Shown here: positions 22,738 through 30,348 of the stretch, in pieces
Position numbering within the stretch: position 1 is the first letter of the stretch
Layout: every line of letters starts with the position of its first letter
The notes under the pieces: model-generated
Told to the model about the DNA's origin: nothing
Seen by the model: only the letters and a program-made list of their open reading frames with translations
The model's database searches: none
Program-made: the position numbers and the translations under genes
DNA from: Chloroflexota bacterium
GTDB taxonomy: Bacteria; Chloroflexota; Anaerolineae; Anaerolineales; Villigracilaceae
NCBI GenBank assembly: GCA_016223135.1
Contig: JACRPQ010000004.1
Coordinates: 744,001-808,000, forward strand
Length of the DNA: 64,000 bases
Reading direction: 5' to 3'

Positions 22738-24177
22738 ATGAAAATTTTGCCCGATGTGGCTTTGACGTACGACGATGTGCTGTTGGTGCCGCAGTATTCC
22801 GATGTGGAGTCGCGGCGGACGCTTTCGACGAAGAGTTGGTTGACGCGGAAGATTGCTTTGCAGTCGCCGATTGTTTCGGCAAACATGGACGTGGTGACCG
22901 AGAGCGAGATGGCGATTGCGATGGCGCGCGAAGGCGGGATCGGAATCATCCACCGCTTTATGACGATTGCCGAGCAGGCACGGCAGATCGAGCGCGTGAA
23001 GAAGGCGGAGTCTTTTATGGTGGATCATCCGATTACGATGACCGACCGTCAGACGGTGGGGGAGGTGAAGCGCATTGTGGAGGAGACAGGCACAGGCGGT
23101 ATTTTGATTCTCGATAAGGATGAGAAACTGGTCGGCATCGTCTCGACGCGCGATTTGTTGTTCGAGGGCGACGACGGCAAGCCTGTGACCGAAATCATGA
23201 CGCGCGAGGTGCACAGCGCTGCGCCTGGCACGTCGCTGAAGGAGGCGGAACAATTGTTACACAAGTTCCGCATCGAGAAACTTCCGCTCGTGGACGGCGA
23301 AGGCAAAGTGGTGGGGTTGATTACGCTGAAAGACATCATGAAGATTACGCAGTATCCCAAGGCAACGAAGGACGCGAAGGGACGGCTGGCAGTCGGTGCG
23401 GCAGTGGGGGTGCGTGATAAAGAGATGCGCCGCGTGGAGGCGGCTTTGGCAGCCGGCGCGGACTGTATCGTGGTGGATATTGCGCACGGCGATTCGCAAC
23501 TTGAAATCGAGATGATCAAGAGTATCCGCAGGCATTTTCCCGAAGCACAAATTATCGGTGGAAATGTGGCGACGGCGGATGGAACGAAGCGTTTGATTGA
23601 CGCGGGCGCGGATGCGGTAAAGGTCGGTGTGGGTCCCGGCTCGATTTGCATCACGCGGCAGGTGGCAGGTTCAGGCGTTCCGCAACTGACAGCCATCATC
23701 GAGTGCGCGGAGGCGGCGCGTCCGTATGGCATTCCCATTATTGCCGACGGCGGCATCCGCTACCCTGGCGATGTGGCGAAGGCGATTGCGGCGGGCGCCA
23801 GCACGGTGATGGTCGGGTCGCTGCTGGCAGGGACGGACGAAAGCCCGGGGCTCATCATGACGCGGCGCGGTCACCGTTACAAGGCGTCGCGCGGCATGGC
23901 GTCGCTGACAGCGAATATTGATCGCAACAAGCGCGAAGGCAACGACCTGACCCGCGAAGAGATCGAGGAGTACGTTGCCGAGGGCGTCGAGGCGGCGGTT
24001 CCATACCGCGGCAAGGTGCGCGAGGTGTTAACTCAACTGGTCGGTGGCTTGCAGTCGGGGATGAGTTACAGCGGCGCGCACACCATCGAGGAGTTTCAGC
24101 AAAAAGCCATTTTCGTGCGGATGACCGGAGCAGGGTTGCGGGAGTCGGGTCCGCATGATGTGGAGGTGTTGGGGTAA
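22738..24177 (+). CDS. guaB: Inosine-5'-monophosphate dehydrogenase
   Basis: The 479-residue protein starts at the ATG at 22738, with AGGAGG 5 nt upstream; the longer ORF starts inside the B repeat. It has the TIM-barrel opening [20 protein letters not shown], two CBS domains (about residues 90-200) and the active-site loop [20 protein letters not shown] with the catalytic cysteine. Further motifs are [19 protein letters not shown] and the C-terminal flap [12 protein letters not shown]. GuaB makes XMP, the first step to GMP. It is divergent from purB and purA, which use the same IMP pool. Confidence 0.95.
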   Translation: MKILPDVALTYDDVLLVPQYSDVESRRTLSTKSWLTRKIALQSPIVSANMDVVTESEMAIAMAREGGIGIIHRFMTIAEQARQIERVKKAESFMVDHPITMTDRQTVGEVKRIVEETGTGGILILDKDEKLVGIVSTRDLLFEGDDGKPVTEIMTREVHSAAPGTSLKEAEQLLHKFRIEKLPLVDGEGKVVGLITLKDIMKITQYPKATKDAKGRLAVGAAVGVRDKEMRRVEAALAAGADCIVVDIAHGDSQLEIEMIKSIRRHFPEAQIIGGNVATADGTKRLIDAGADAVKVGVGPGSICITRQVAGSGVPQLTAIIECAEAARPYGIPIIADGGIRYPGDVAKAIAAGASTVMVGSLLAGTDESPGLIMTRRGHRYKASRGMASLTANIDRNKREGNDLTREEIEEYVAEGVEAAVPYRGKVREVLTQLVGGLQSGMSYSGAHTIEEFQQKAIFVRMTGAGLRESGPHDVEVLG

Positions 24178-24179
24178 GC

Positions 24180-24310
24180 CCCAGCCCCACCCCCTTCCCC
24201 TCCCCGACAAAGCGGGGAGGGGAGTACCCTCACCCTGGCTCCTCGCCGATAATCAGGGAGGGGAACGCCCCCACCCCCAGCCCATCCCCTATAAACGGAG
24301 AGGGGAGTAA
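24180..24310. repeat. D-family C/G-rich palindromes downstream of guaB
   Basis: Several hairpins of the cccctcccc...ggggagggg type are arrayed in tandem. They separate guaB from the DUF559 gene. The last, cccctataaacggagagggg-like unit, ends just before the DUF559 start. Confidence 0.65.
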
Positions 24311-24312
24311 GG

Positions 24313-24768
24313 ATGAAAATGAAAAACGATTTTCCGCGCCTCATTGTTTCTCCTGAAATTCGCCGCAAGATGATTGAGGTCGCCCGTCAGTTTCGCAAGG
24401 AGCCGACAAGAAGCGAGGCTATGCTTTGGCAGGCTTTGCGTGGAAAGAAACTGGATGGAATCAAATTTCGGCGGCAACAGCCAATTGGAAATTTTGTTGT
24501 GGATTTTTATAATTCCGTTTATCGGCTTGTTGTCGAAGTAGATGGGTCCGTTCATGACAGCCAGATCGAGTTGGATCGAGAGAGGCAAACCATACTCGAA
24601 CAACTTGGGCTGAATGTTTTGCGGGTCAAATCGGAGGATGTGGAAAAGAACCTTTCTTCCGTTCTTGAGACGATACGTTCAAAAATCAATGAACTCAAAA
24701 TGAAAACCAGCAAGTCCCCCTCTCCGCTTGTCGGAGAGGGGTTAGGGGAGAGGCTGGAAGAAGAATAA
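24313..24768 (+). CDS. DUF559 protein (endonuclease-fold), with D-repeat-encoded tail
   Basis: The 151-residue protein matches the DUF559 family, which has a Vsr/restriction-endonuclease-like fold. Visible features are RKEPTRSEAMLWQALRGKKL, GIKFRRQQPIGNFVVDFY and VVEVDGSVHDSQIELDRERQ, with the D...ExD acidic set, and LNVLRVKSEDVEKNL. The C-terminal residues KSPSPLVGEGLGERLEEE are encoded by a D-family palindrome, so the gene end was reshaped by a repeat. DUF559 genes are often found next to such repeats and may move with them, but function is unproven. Confidence 0.82.
   Translation: MKMKNDFPRLIVSPEIRRKMIEVARQFRKEPTRSEAMLWQALRGKKLDGIKFRRQQPIGNFVVDFYNSVYRLVVEVDGSVHDSQIELDRERQTILEQLGLNVLRVKSEDVEKNLSSVLETIRSKINELKMKTSKSPSPLVGEGLGERLEEE
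24716..24752. repeat. D-family palindrome in the 3' end of the DUF559 gene
   Basis: A hairpin with arms ccctctccg and cggagaggg around cttgt, followed by gttaggggagag. It is in frame and encodes PSPLVGEGLGER. Confidence 0.75.
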
Positions 24769-24783
24769 AGATTGGAGACTACC

Positions 24784-26118
24784 ATGACCGACAACACACA
24801 ACAATGGATCGAAAAAGACAAAAAGCAGTTGCATCCCGTGTACCACCCCAAGTCGCATGCCAATCCGCTGGTGATTGAGCGCGGCGAGGGCGTCTGGCTC
24901 TATACCACCAACGGGCAGAAGATTCTCGACGGCATGGCAGGGCTGTGGAACGTCAACGCCGGCTATGGACGCGAGGAACTCGCCCAAGCCGCCTATGAGC
25001 AGATGAAGGTATTGGCGTTCACATCCAATTTTGCGGGGATGACGAATCTTCCCTCCATTCGGCTGGCGGATAAACTCGCAGGCTTTGCCTACCCCGGACT
25101 GAATACCACCTTCTTCACGTCGGGCGGCTCCGAATCGAACGACTCGGCGTTCAAGACGGCGCGCTACTACTGGAAGCGCAAAGGCAAGCCGACCAAGTAC
25201 AAGGTCATCGCGCGCAAAGGTTCGTATCACGGCGTGACGCTTTCCGCCACGTTTGCGACGGGACTGGAAAAATACCAGACGATGTTCGGACCCGCGCCCG
25301 ATGGATTTGTCCACATCCCCGCGCCGAATCCGTACCGTTACGAAGGCGAGGTGAAACCCGGCGAGACGGTCGGGCAGGCGGCGGCGCGGGCGCTTGAAGA
25401 GGCGATTCTGCGCGAAGGAGCGGATACCGTTGCGGCATTCATCGCCGAACCGGTCATGGGCGTTGGCGGCGTCATCGTCCCGCCCGATGACTACTTCCCG
25501 CTCGTCCGCCAGATTTGCGACAAATACGAAGTGCTGTTCATTGCCGATGAAGTCATCACCGGTTTCGGGCGCACGGGTGAGTGGTTCGCGCTCAAGCATT
25601 GGGGCGTCAAACCCGACATTCTTTCGTTTGCCAAAGCCATCACCAGCGGATACGCCCAACTGGGCGGCATCCAGATTTCGGATGAAATCCGCGAGACGAT
25701 GGAATCGGCGGCGGAGTCCGAGGCGTACATGCACGGCTTCACGTATTCGGGTCACGCCATGGCGTGCGCGGTCGGCTTGAAGAATCTCGAAATCATGGAA
25801 AAGGAGAACTATCCTGTCCGCGCGAAGGAACTCGGCAAACGTCTGCTCGAAGGCTTGAAGTCACTGTTGGAGTTCCCCTTTGTCGGCGATGTACGCGGAC
25901 TGGGTCTGATTTGCGGCGTGGAAATCGTCGCGGACAAAGCCGCCAAAACGCCCGACCCCGCGATGGCGATGAAGATTTTCAAAGCCGCGCAGGAACGCGG
26001 ACTGCGGACTCGTCCGCTGGGGAGCACGCTGGCGTTCGCGCCGCCGCTGATGATCAACGAAGAGGAAGTGGATGAAATCGTCAAACGCCTCGGCGCGGCG
26101 ATGGATTCGGTTCGGTAA
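24784..26118 (+). CDS. Class III PLP aminotransferase (omega-amino acid type)
   Basis: The 444-residue protein starts at the ATG at 24784 with TTGGAG upstream. It contains VWLYTTNGQKILDGMAGLW, FFTSGGSESNDSAFKTARYY, RKGSYHGVTLSATFATG, VAAFIAEPVMGVGGVIVPP and IADEVITGFGRTGEWF. The PLP lysine is in DILSFAKAITSGYAQLGG. This fits the omega-amino-acid:pyruvate or putrescine/taurine-type aminotransferases that use alanine/pyruvate. Substrate not certain. It follows the DUF559 gene closely but has no evident pathway partner. Confidence 0.9.
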   Translation: MTDNTQQWIEKDKKQLHPVYHPKSHANPLVIERGEGVWLYTTNGQKILDGMAGLWNVNAGYGREELAQAAYEQMKVLAFTSNFAGMTNLPSIRLADKLAGFAYPGLNTTFFTSGGSESNDSAFKTARYYWKRKGKPTKYKVIARKGSYHGVTLSATFATGLEKYQTMFGPAPDGFVHIPAPNPYRYEGEVKPGETVGQAAARALEEAILREGADTVAAFIAEPVMGVGGVIVPPDDYFPLVRQICDKYEVLFIADEVITGFGRTGEWFALKHWGVKPDILSFAKAITSGYAQLGGIQISDEIRETMESAAESEAYMHGFTYSGHAMACAVGLKNLEIMEKENYPVRAKELGKRLLEGLKSLLEFPFVGDVRGLGLICGVEIVADKAAKTPDPAMAMKIFKAAQERGLRTRPLGSTLAFAPPLMINEEEVDEIVKRLGAAMDSVR

Positions 26119-26206
26119 TCGGTAAATGGCAATCACCAGTTACCAATTACCCTCACTCAATCGCAAATCTAAAATCTAAAATCGTAAATCTAAAATCGCA
26201 AATCGC
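26118..26206. repeat. E-family repeats upstream of the MoeA fusion gene
   Basis: ggtaaat and ttaccaa units are followed by 8-mers of the aaatctaa/aaatcgca type. They run straight into the ATG with no Shine-Dalgarno sequence. Confidence 0.75.
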
Positions 26207-28255
26207 ATGTCCGTTTACCTCCACGACATTCCCCTCGCTCAAGCACAAGCCCGTCTCAAGCAGGCGCTTCAAAACGCGGACCTGTGGCGGGTTCTTGGAC
26301 CTGAAACCATCCCCCTCGACGAAAACGCGCTGGGGCGCGTCACTGCCGAGCCGATCTGGGCAAGGATTTCGTCGCCGCATTATCACGCCTCCGCCATGGA
26401 CGGGTTCGCGGTGCGGGCGGAAGATACGAGCGGGGCGCAGCCGACTTCGCCTGTCCAATTACAAGTTACCAATTACCAAGCGCCAGTAAACAGTGATCAG
26501 TTATCAGTAATCAGTGGCGGTCAGGCTCAGTATGTGGATACCGGCGATCCGCTCCCTGAGTGGGCGAATGCGGTCATTCCCATCGAAAACACCGAGCCGC
26601 TGGATGAGAACGGGCAAATTGCCTCCGCTATCCGCCAGCCTGCGTTCATCCGCATCCGCGCCGCCGTCGCGCCGTGGAGTCACGTCCGCCCGTTGGGAGA
26701 GGACATCGTCGCCACGCAGCTCGTCCTGCCTGCGGGACACGTCCTCCGTCCCGCCGACTTGGGAGCCATCGCCGCGGCGGGACATCAAGAAATCGTCGTT
26801 GCCCGCAAGCCGAGGGTGGCGATTCTTCCCACAGGCACGGAACTTGTCCCCATTGGCTCGCAACTCAAAGCGGGCGACATCCTCGAATACAACTCGCTGG
26901 TCATCGCCGCGCAGGTCAAAGCGATGGGCGGCGAACCGACACGCTATCCCATCACGAAAGACGACTTCGACCTGATCTGTGAGCGCGTCGCCGAAGCCGC
27001 CCAAACGCACGACTTGGTTTTGCTCAATGCGGGTTCTTCTGCAGGCGCGGAGGATTTCTCTGCCAGAGTGGTCGAAAAACTCGGCACGCTCCTCGTTCAC
27101 GGCGTCGCAGTCAGACCGGGACATCCAGTCATCTTGGGAATGCTTCATAAACAAGAAGAAAGTGGAAAGACGAAAGCGGAAGAGACTTTTGACGTTCGAC
27201 CTTTGACGCCGATCATCGGCGTGCCTGGTTATCCAGTATCAGCGGCTCTCACAATAGATATCTTCGTCGAGCCGCTCATGGCGGTCTGGCTGGGGCGGCG
27301 TCCGTTGGAGTTGCCAACCGAAGAAGCCACCCTCACGCGCAAACTCGTTTCTCCCGCAGGCGACGATGACTTCGTGCGCGTGGCGGTTGGGAAGGTGGGA
27401 GATAAACTCCTTGCCGCGCCGCTCTCGCGCGGAGCCGGCGTCATCACCTCGCTGGTGCAGGCGGATGGCATTGCCGTCATCCCCAGCGGCGTGCAGGGAC
27501 TGGAAGCCGGCGAGAAGGTGCAGGTTCGCCTCTACCGCAGCAAAGCCGAAATCGAAAAGACCATCCTTTCCATCGGTTCGCACGACCTGACCCTCGACCT
27601 GATGGCGCAATTCCTCGCCGCGCATGACCGGCGGCTTGCCTCCGCCAACGTCGGTTCGCAGGGCGGGCTGGTGGCGCTGCGGCGCGGCGAGGCGCATTTT
27701 GCCGGCTCGCATCTGCTCGACCCGAAGACGGGCGAATACAACATCTCCTACATCCGCCAGTACATGCCGGGAATACCGGTCAAAGTCGTTGCGCTGGTGG
27801 GGCGCGAGCAGGGCTTGATTGTGAGGAGGGGAAACCCAAAGGGAATCAAAAGCCTGGAAGACCTCACCCGGCCCGAGGTCCGTTTTGTGAACCGTCAGCG
27901 CGGCGCCGGCACGCGCGTCCTGCTCGACTATCATTTGAATTTGATGACAATTTCCCCCGCTTCCATTGAAGGCTATCAACAGGAAGAGTATACTCATCTT
28001 GGCGTTGCGGCATCCGTGGCTTCGGGGCGCGCCGACTGCGGATTGGGAATCGCCGCCGCCGCGCAGGCTTTGGATTTGGACTTCGTGCCGCTCTTTCAGG
28101 AACGCTACGACCTCGTGATCCCAAAGCGATTCGCCGAAGACGAACTGCTTGCGCCTCTCTTCGGACTGTTGGCTGACTCTGCCTTCCGAGACGCTGTCTC
28201 CCGCCTGCCGGGCTATGACGTTTCTGTGATGGGCACGGTCATTCTGGAGGACTAG
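26207..28255 (+). CDS. MoeA-like molybdopterin enzyme fused to a substrate-binding (molybdate-type) domain
   Basis: The 682-residue protein is two-part. Residues 1-430 are MoeA-like: PHYHASAMDGFAVRAEDTSG, YVDTGDPLPEWANAVIPIE, VAILPTGTELVPIGSQLKAG and ILEYNSLVIAAQVKAMGG. Then come LLNAGSSAGAEDFSARVVEK and IIGVPGYPVSAALTIDIFVE. Residues 450-680 are a COG1910-type periplasmic-binding-like domain with a GSHDLTLDLMAQFLA start, LRRGEAHFAGSHLLDPKTGE, RFVNRQRGAGTRVLLDYHL and RADCGLGIAAAAQALDLDFV. Such fusions are thought to sense or channel molybdate/tungstate during cofactor insertion. Two repeat-derived segments lie in the MoeA part (about residues 84-105 and 318-334). The stop codon directly abuts the start of a receiver gene. 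Confidence 0.87.
   Translation: MSVYLHDIPLAQAQARLKQALQNADLWRVLGPETIPLDENALGRVTAEPIWARISSPHYHASAMDGFAVRAEDTSGAQPTSPVQLQVTNYQAPVNSDQLSVISGGQAQYVDTGDPLPEWANAVIPIENTEPLDENGQIASAIRQPAFIRIRAAVAPWSHVRPLGEDIVATQLVLPAGHVLRPADLGAIAAAGHQEIVVARKPRVAILPTGTELVPIGSQLKAGDILEYNSLVIAAQVKAMGGEPTRYPITKDDFDLICERVAEAAQTHDLVLLNAGSSAGAEDFSARVVEKLGTLLVHGVAVRPGHPVILGMLHKQEESGKTKAEETFDVRPLTPIIGVPGYPVSAALTIDIFVEPLMAVWLGRRPLELPTEEATLTRKLVSPAGDDDFVRVAVGKVGDKLLAAPLSRGAGVITSLVQADGIAVIPSGVQGLEAGEKVQVRLYRSKAEIEKTILSIGSHDLTLDLMAQFLAAHDRRLASANVGSQGGLVALRRGEAHFAGSHLLDPKTGEYNISYIRQYMPGIPVKVVALVGREQGLIVRRGNPKGIKSLEDLTRPEVRFVNRQRGAGTRVLLDYHLNLMTISPASIEGYQQEEYTHLGVAASVASGRADCGLGIAAAAQALDLDFVPLFQERYDLVIPKRFAEDELLAPLFGLLADSAFRDAVSRLPGYDVSVMGTVILED
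26454..26516. repeat. E-family insertion inside the MoeA fusion gene (first)
   Basis: The caattac/aagttacc units and the gatcagttatcagtaatcag units match intergenic E repeats. They are in frame and encode QVTNYQAPVNSDQLSVIS between two conserved MoeA segments. Confidence 0.75.
27161..27208. repeat. E-family insertion inside the MoeA fusion gene (second)
   Basis: The tail contains tttgacg, ttcgacc and tttgacg heptamers identical in type to those at 16003-16104 and 21160-21240. It encodes part of SGKTKAEETFDVRPLTP just before the conserved IIGVPGYP motif. Confidence 0.65.
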
Positions 28256-28627
28256 ATGACGGAAGGCTTGATCATAGACGACAACCGCCAGACGGCGGAC
28301 GCGCTGGCGCAAATGCTGGATGTGCTGGGCTTCAAAGCGCGCGTGGCGTACGGTTCCAGCCCGGCGATGGAAATATTGGGCAAGGGGTTTGTGCCCCGCT
28401 TTATCTGCCTGGACATCAACATGCCCGGCGCAGACGGCACTGAAGTGCTGGCGTTTCTCAAGCGCGAGCCGCAGTTGCAGCCGGTTCCGGTTATCATCAT
28501 CACCTCCGACGACCAGCCGGAGACACGCAGCAAGGTAATGAAGCTGGGCGCGGCGACGATGATCATCAAGCCCGCGACGATTGATGCCCTTGAAACTGCC
28601 CTAAAACAAGCGAAATTGCTCGCCTGA
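28256..28627 (+). CDS. Stand-alone response-regulator receiver
   Basis: The 123-residue protein is a single receiver domain. It has the acidic pair in LIIDDN, phosphoacceptor Asp in FICLDINMPGADG, Thr/Ser in VIIITSDD and Lys in MIIKPATIDAL. There is no output domain and no kinase gene nearby. The ATG directly follows the stop of the MoeA fusion gene, so the two are probably translated from one message. A strong intrinsic terminator follows. Confidence 0.88.
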   Translation: MTEGLIIDDNRQTADALAQMLDVLGFKARVAYGSSPAMEILGKGFVPRFICLDINMPGADGTEVLAFLKREPQLQPVPVIIITSDDQPETRSKVMKLGAATMIIKPATIDALETALKQAKLLA

Positions 28628-28646
28628 TTTTTTCCCTTCCTTTCGC

Positions 28647-28672
28647 CGCCGCAGTAGCGGCGTTTTTTTTTT
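28647..28672 (+). terminator. Intrinsic terminator after the MoeA fusion/receiver operon
   Basis: A 6-bp GC stem, cgccgc-agta-gcggcg, is followed by ten T residues. Confidence 0.92.
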
Positions 28673-28697
28673 GTCTGCCGGCAAATGGGAGTATAAT
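28671..28697 (+). promoter_or_regulatory. Candidate promoter of bcp
   Basis: A consensus TATAAT at 28692-28697 and TTGTCT at 28671-28676 with a 15-bp spacer, just after the terminator. The short spacer weakens the -35 assignment. Confidence 0.55.
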
Positions 28698-28719
28698 CAC
28701 CGCCCGAAGGAGACAAAAC

Positions 28720-29187
28720 ATGCCTATTTCATCAGGTATTCCTGCGCCGGATTTTGCGCTCTACGACGACACCAACACCCTGCGCAAATTGTCCGATTTT
28801 CGCGGCAAGAACGTTATTTTGTACTTCTATCCGAAGGATGATACGCCTGGCTGTACTGCCGAAGCCTGCAACTTTCGCGACGACTACTCCGCTTACGAGA
28901 AGGCGGGGGTGGTCATCCTCGGCGTCAGCCCCGATAGCGTTCAATCGCACGTGAAATTCAAGCAAAAATTCAACCTGCCCTTCCCCCTGCTGACAGACGA
29001 AGGTCACAAGGTCTGTGATTTATACGGCGTGTGGGGACCCAAAAAGTTCATGGGCAAGTCTTATGAAGGGGTTCTGCGCACCACCTTTCTAATTGACGGT
29101 AACGGAACCATCGTTCGGGTGTTTGAGAATGTGCGCCCTGCCGAGCACAGTGCAGAAGTGCTGTCGGCGTTGGGAGAGGTTGCTTAG
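28720..29187 (+). CDS. bcp: Thiol peroxidase Bcp (peroxiredoxin)
   Basis: The 155-residue peroxiredoxin starts at the ATG at 28720, after GAAGGAG. It has FRGKNVILYFYPKDDTPGCT with the peroxidatic cysteine, and AEACNFRD with a second cysteine five residues on. This CxxxxC spacing is that of atypical 2-Cys Bcp/PrxQ proteins. GVSPDSVQSHVKFKQKFNLP and YEGVLRTTFLIDGNG complete the family pattern. It reduces peroxides using thioredoxin. It sits between strong transcription signals as a single gene, just upstream of the oxidase operon. Confidence 0.93.
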   Translation: MPISSGIPAPDFALYDDTNTLRKLSDFRGKNVILYFYPKDDTPGCTAEACNFRDDYSAYEKAGVVILGVSPDSVQSHVKFKQKFNLPFPLLTDEGHKVCDLYGVWGPKKFMGKSYEGVLRTTFLIDGNGTIVRVFENVRPAEHSAEVLSALGEVA

Positions 29188-29237
29188 TCAGAGCCCTTTA
29201 GCGGTGTGGCGGGAAGCGCTTTTTGTTTTCTTAATTC

Positions 29238-29266
29238 GTGACAAATAATAGAAAATTTGGTAAATT
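29238..29266 (+). promoter_or_regulatory. Candidate promoter of the cox operon
   Basis: GTGACA (29238-29243) and TAAATT (29261-29266) are separated by 17 bp and lie 57 bp upstream of coxB. The region is A/T-rich compared with the genes around it. Confidence 0.5.
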
Positions 29267-29322
29267 AGAACGGTTGTGGACCGGGGAGGTCTGCGTTCGA
29301 TTTTGTAACAGGAGAGAGTCGT

Positions 29323-30330
29323 ATGCGACATTTTGTAATTGTGGGAATTTTGGTGATTGCGCTGGCGGTTCTCACATACGTGGGGCTGAATTCGGCGGGG
29401 TTGATGCCTGTGCCTGCCAGCGCGCAGGCGGGACCGATTGACTGGCTGTGGGATGTGCAGGTCAAAGCCATGTCGTTCCTGTTTGCCCTGATTGTTGTGC
29501 CAATGCTATACAGCCTGCTGGTCTTCCGCCGGAAAAAGGGCGATACCACCGACGCCGTTCACGTGGAAGGGAACACGACGCTGGAAATAGCCTGGACGAT
29601 CATCCCGTTGTTCGTGGTGCTGGGGATGGCATACATTGGCGCACAAAACCTGGGCGAAATCCGCCGCGCGGACCCCAACGCGATGGTGGTCAACGTGACG
29701 GGTTTTCAATGGGGCTGGTCGTTCGAATATCCCGACTACGGCATTACTTCCAAAGAATTGTACCTGCCGGTGAACAAGCAGGTTCTGTTGAAAATGACAT
29801 CGAGAGATGTGATTCACTCCTTCTGGGTGCCTGAGTTCCGCGTCAAACAGGACCTTGTGCCGGGGCGCATCACCGAATTGCGCATCACCCCGACGATGCT
29901 GGGCGACACCTACAAAGTGCGCTGTGCCGAAATCTGCGGCACGTCCCATGCCTATATGGAACAGCCCGTGATTGTAGTGGAGAAGGTCGCTTTTGACGCC
30001 TGGGTGGCGGAACAGCAGGCGCTTGCGGCGGGAGCGGGACAGACCCCCGAAGGGCGTGGTCTGGCGCTGGTGACGGCAAACGGCTGCCGCGGCTGTCACT
30101 CGATTGACGGCGCGCCGGGCGTCGGTCCAACCTGGTTCCAGTTGGCTGGTTCCGAAGTGCCGCTCAGCGGCGGCGGAACAGTTACCGCCGACGATGCCTA
30201 CTTGGCGGAGTCCATCCTTCAACCTCAGGCGAAGATTGTGGCTGGTTTCGAAACGCAGCAAATGCCCACTTACAACTTCACTGAGGAGCAGCTTGCCGAC
30301 ATCATTGCATATATTAAGACGCTGAAATAA
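29323..30330 (+). CDS. coxB: Cytochrome c oxidase subunit II with fused cytochrome c domain (caa3 type)
   Basis: The 335-residue protein starts after GGAGAG. It has an N-terminal signal/anchor and a second membrane helix, then the cupredoxin domain. The CuA ligands appear in VTGFQWGWSFEYP, VIHSFWVPEF and VRCAEICGTSHAYMEQ (C-x3-C, H, M). A C-terminal cytochrome c domain has CRGCHSIDG (heme c) and an axial methionine candidate in TQQMPTYNF. This is the caa3 layout, in which subunit II takes electrons itself. It is first in a coxB-coxA-coxCD operon with 18-bp gaps between genes. Confidence 0.95.
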   Translation: MRHFVIVGILVIALAVLTYVGLNSAGLMPVPASAQAGPIDWLWDVQVKAMSFLFALIVVPMLYSLLVFRRKKGDTTDAVHVEGNTTLEIAWTIIPLFVVLGMAYIGAQNLGEIRRADPNAMVVNVTGFQWGWSFEYPDYGITSKELYLPVNKQVLLKMTSRDVIHSFWVPEFRVKQDLVPGRITELRITPTMLGDTYKVRCAEICGTSHAYMEQPVIVVEKVAFDAWVAEQQALAAGAGQTPEGRGLALVTANGCRGCHSIDGAPGVGPTWFQLAGSEVPLSGGGTVTADDAYLAESILQPQAKIVAGFETQQMPTYNFTEEQLADIIAYIKTLK

Positions 30331-30348
30331 TTGGCGGAGGAATTGAGA

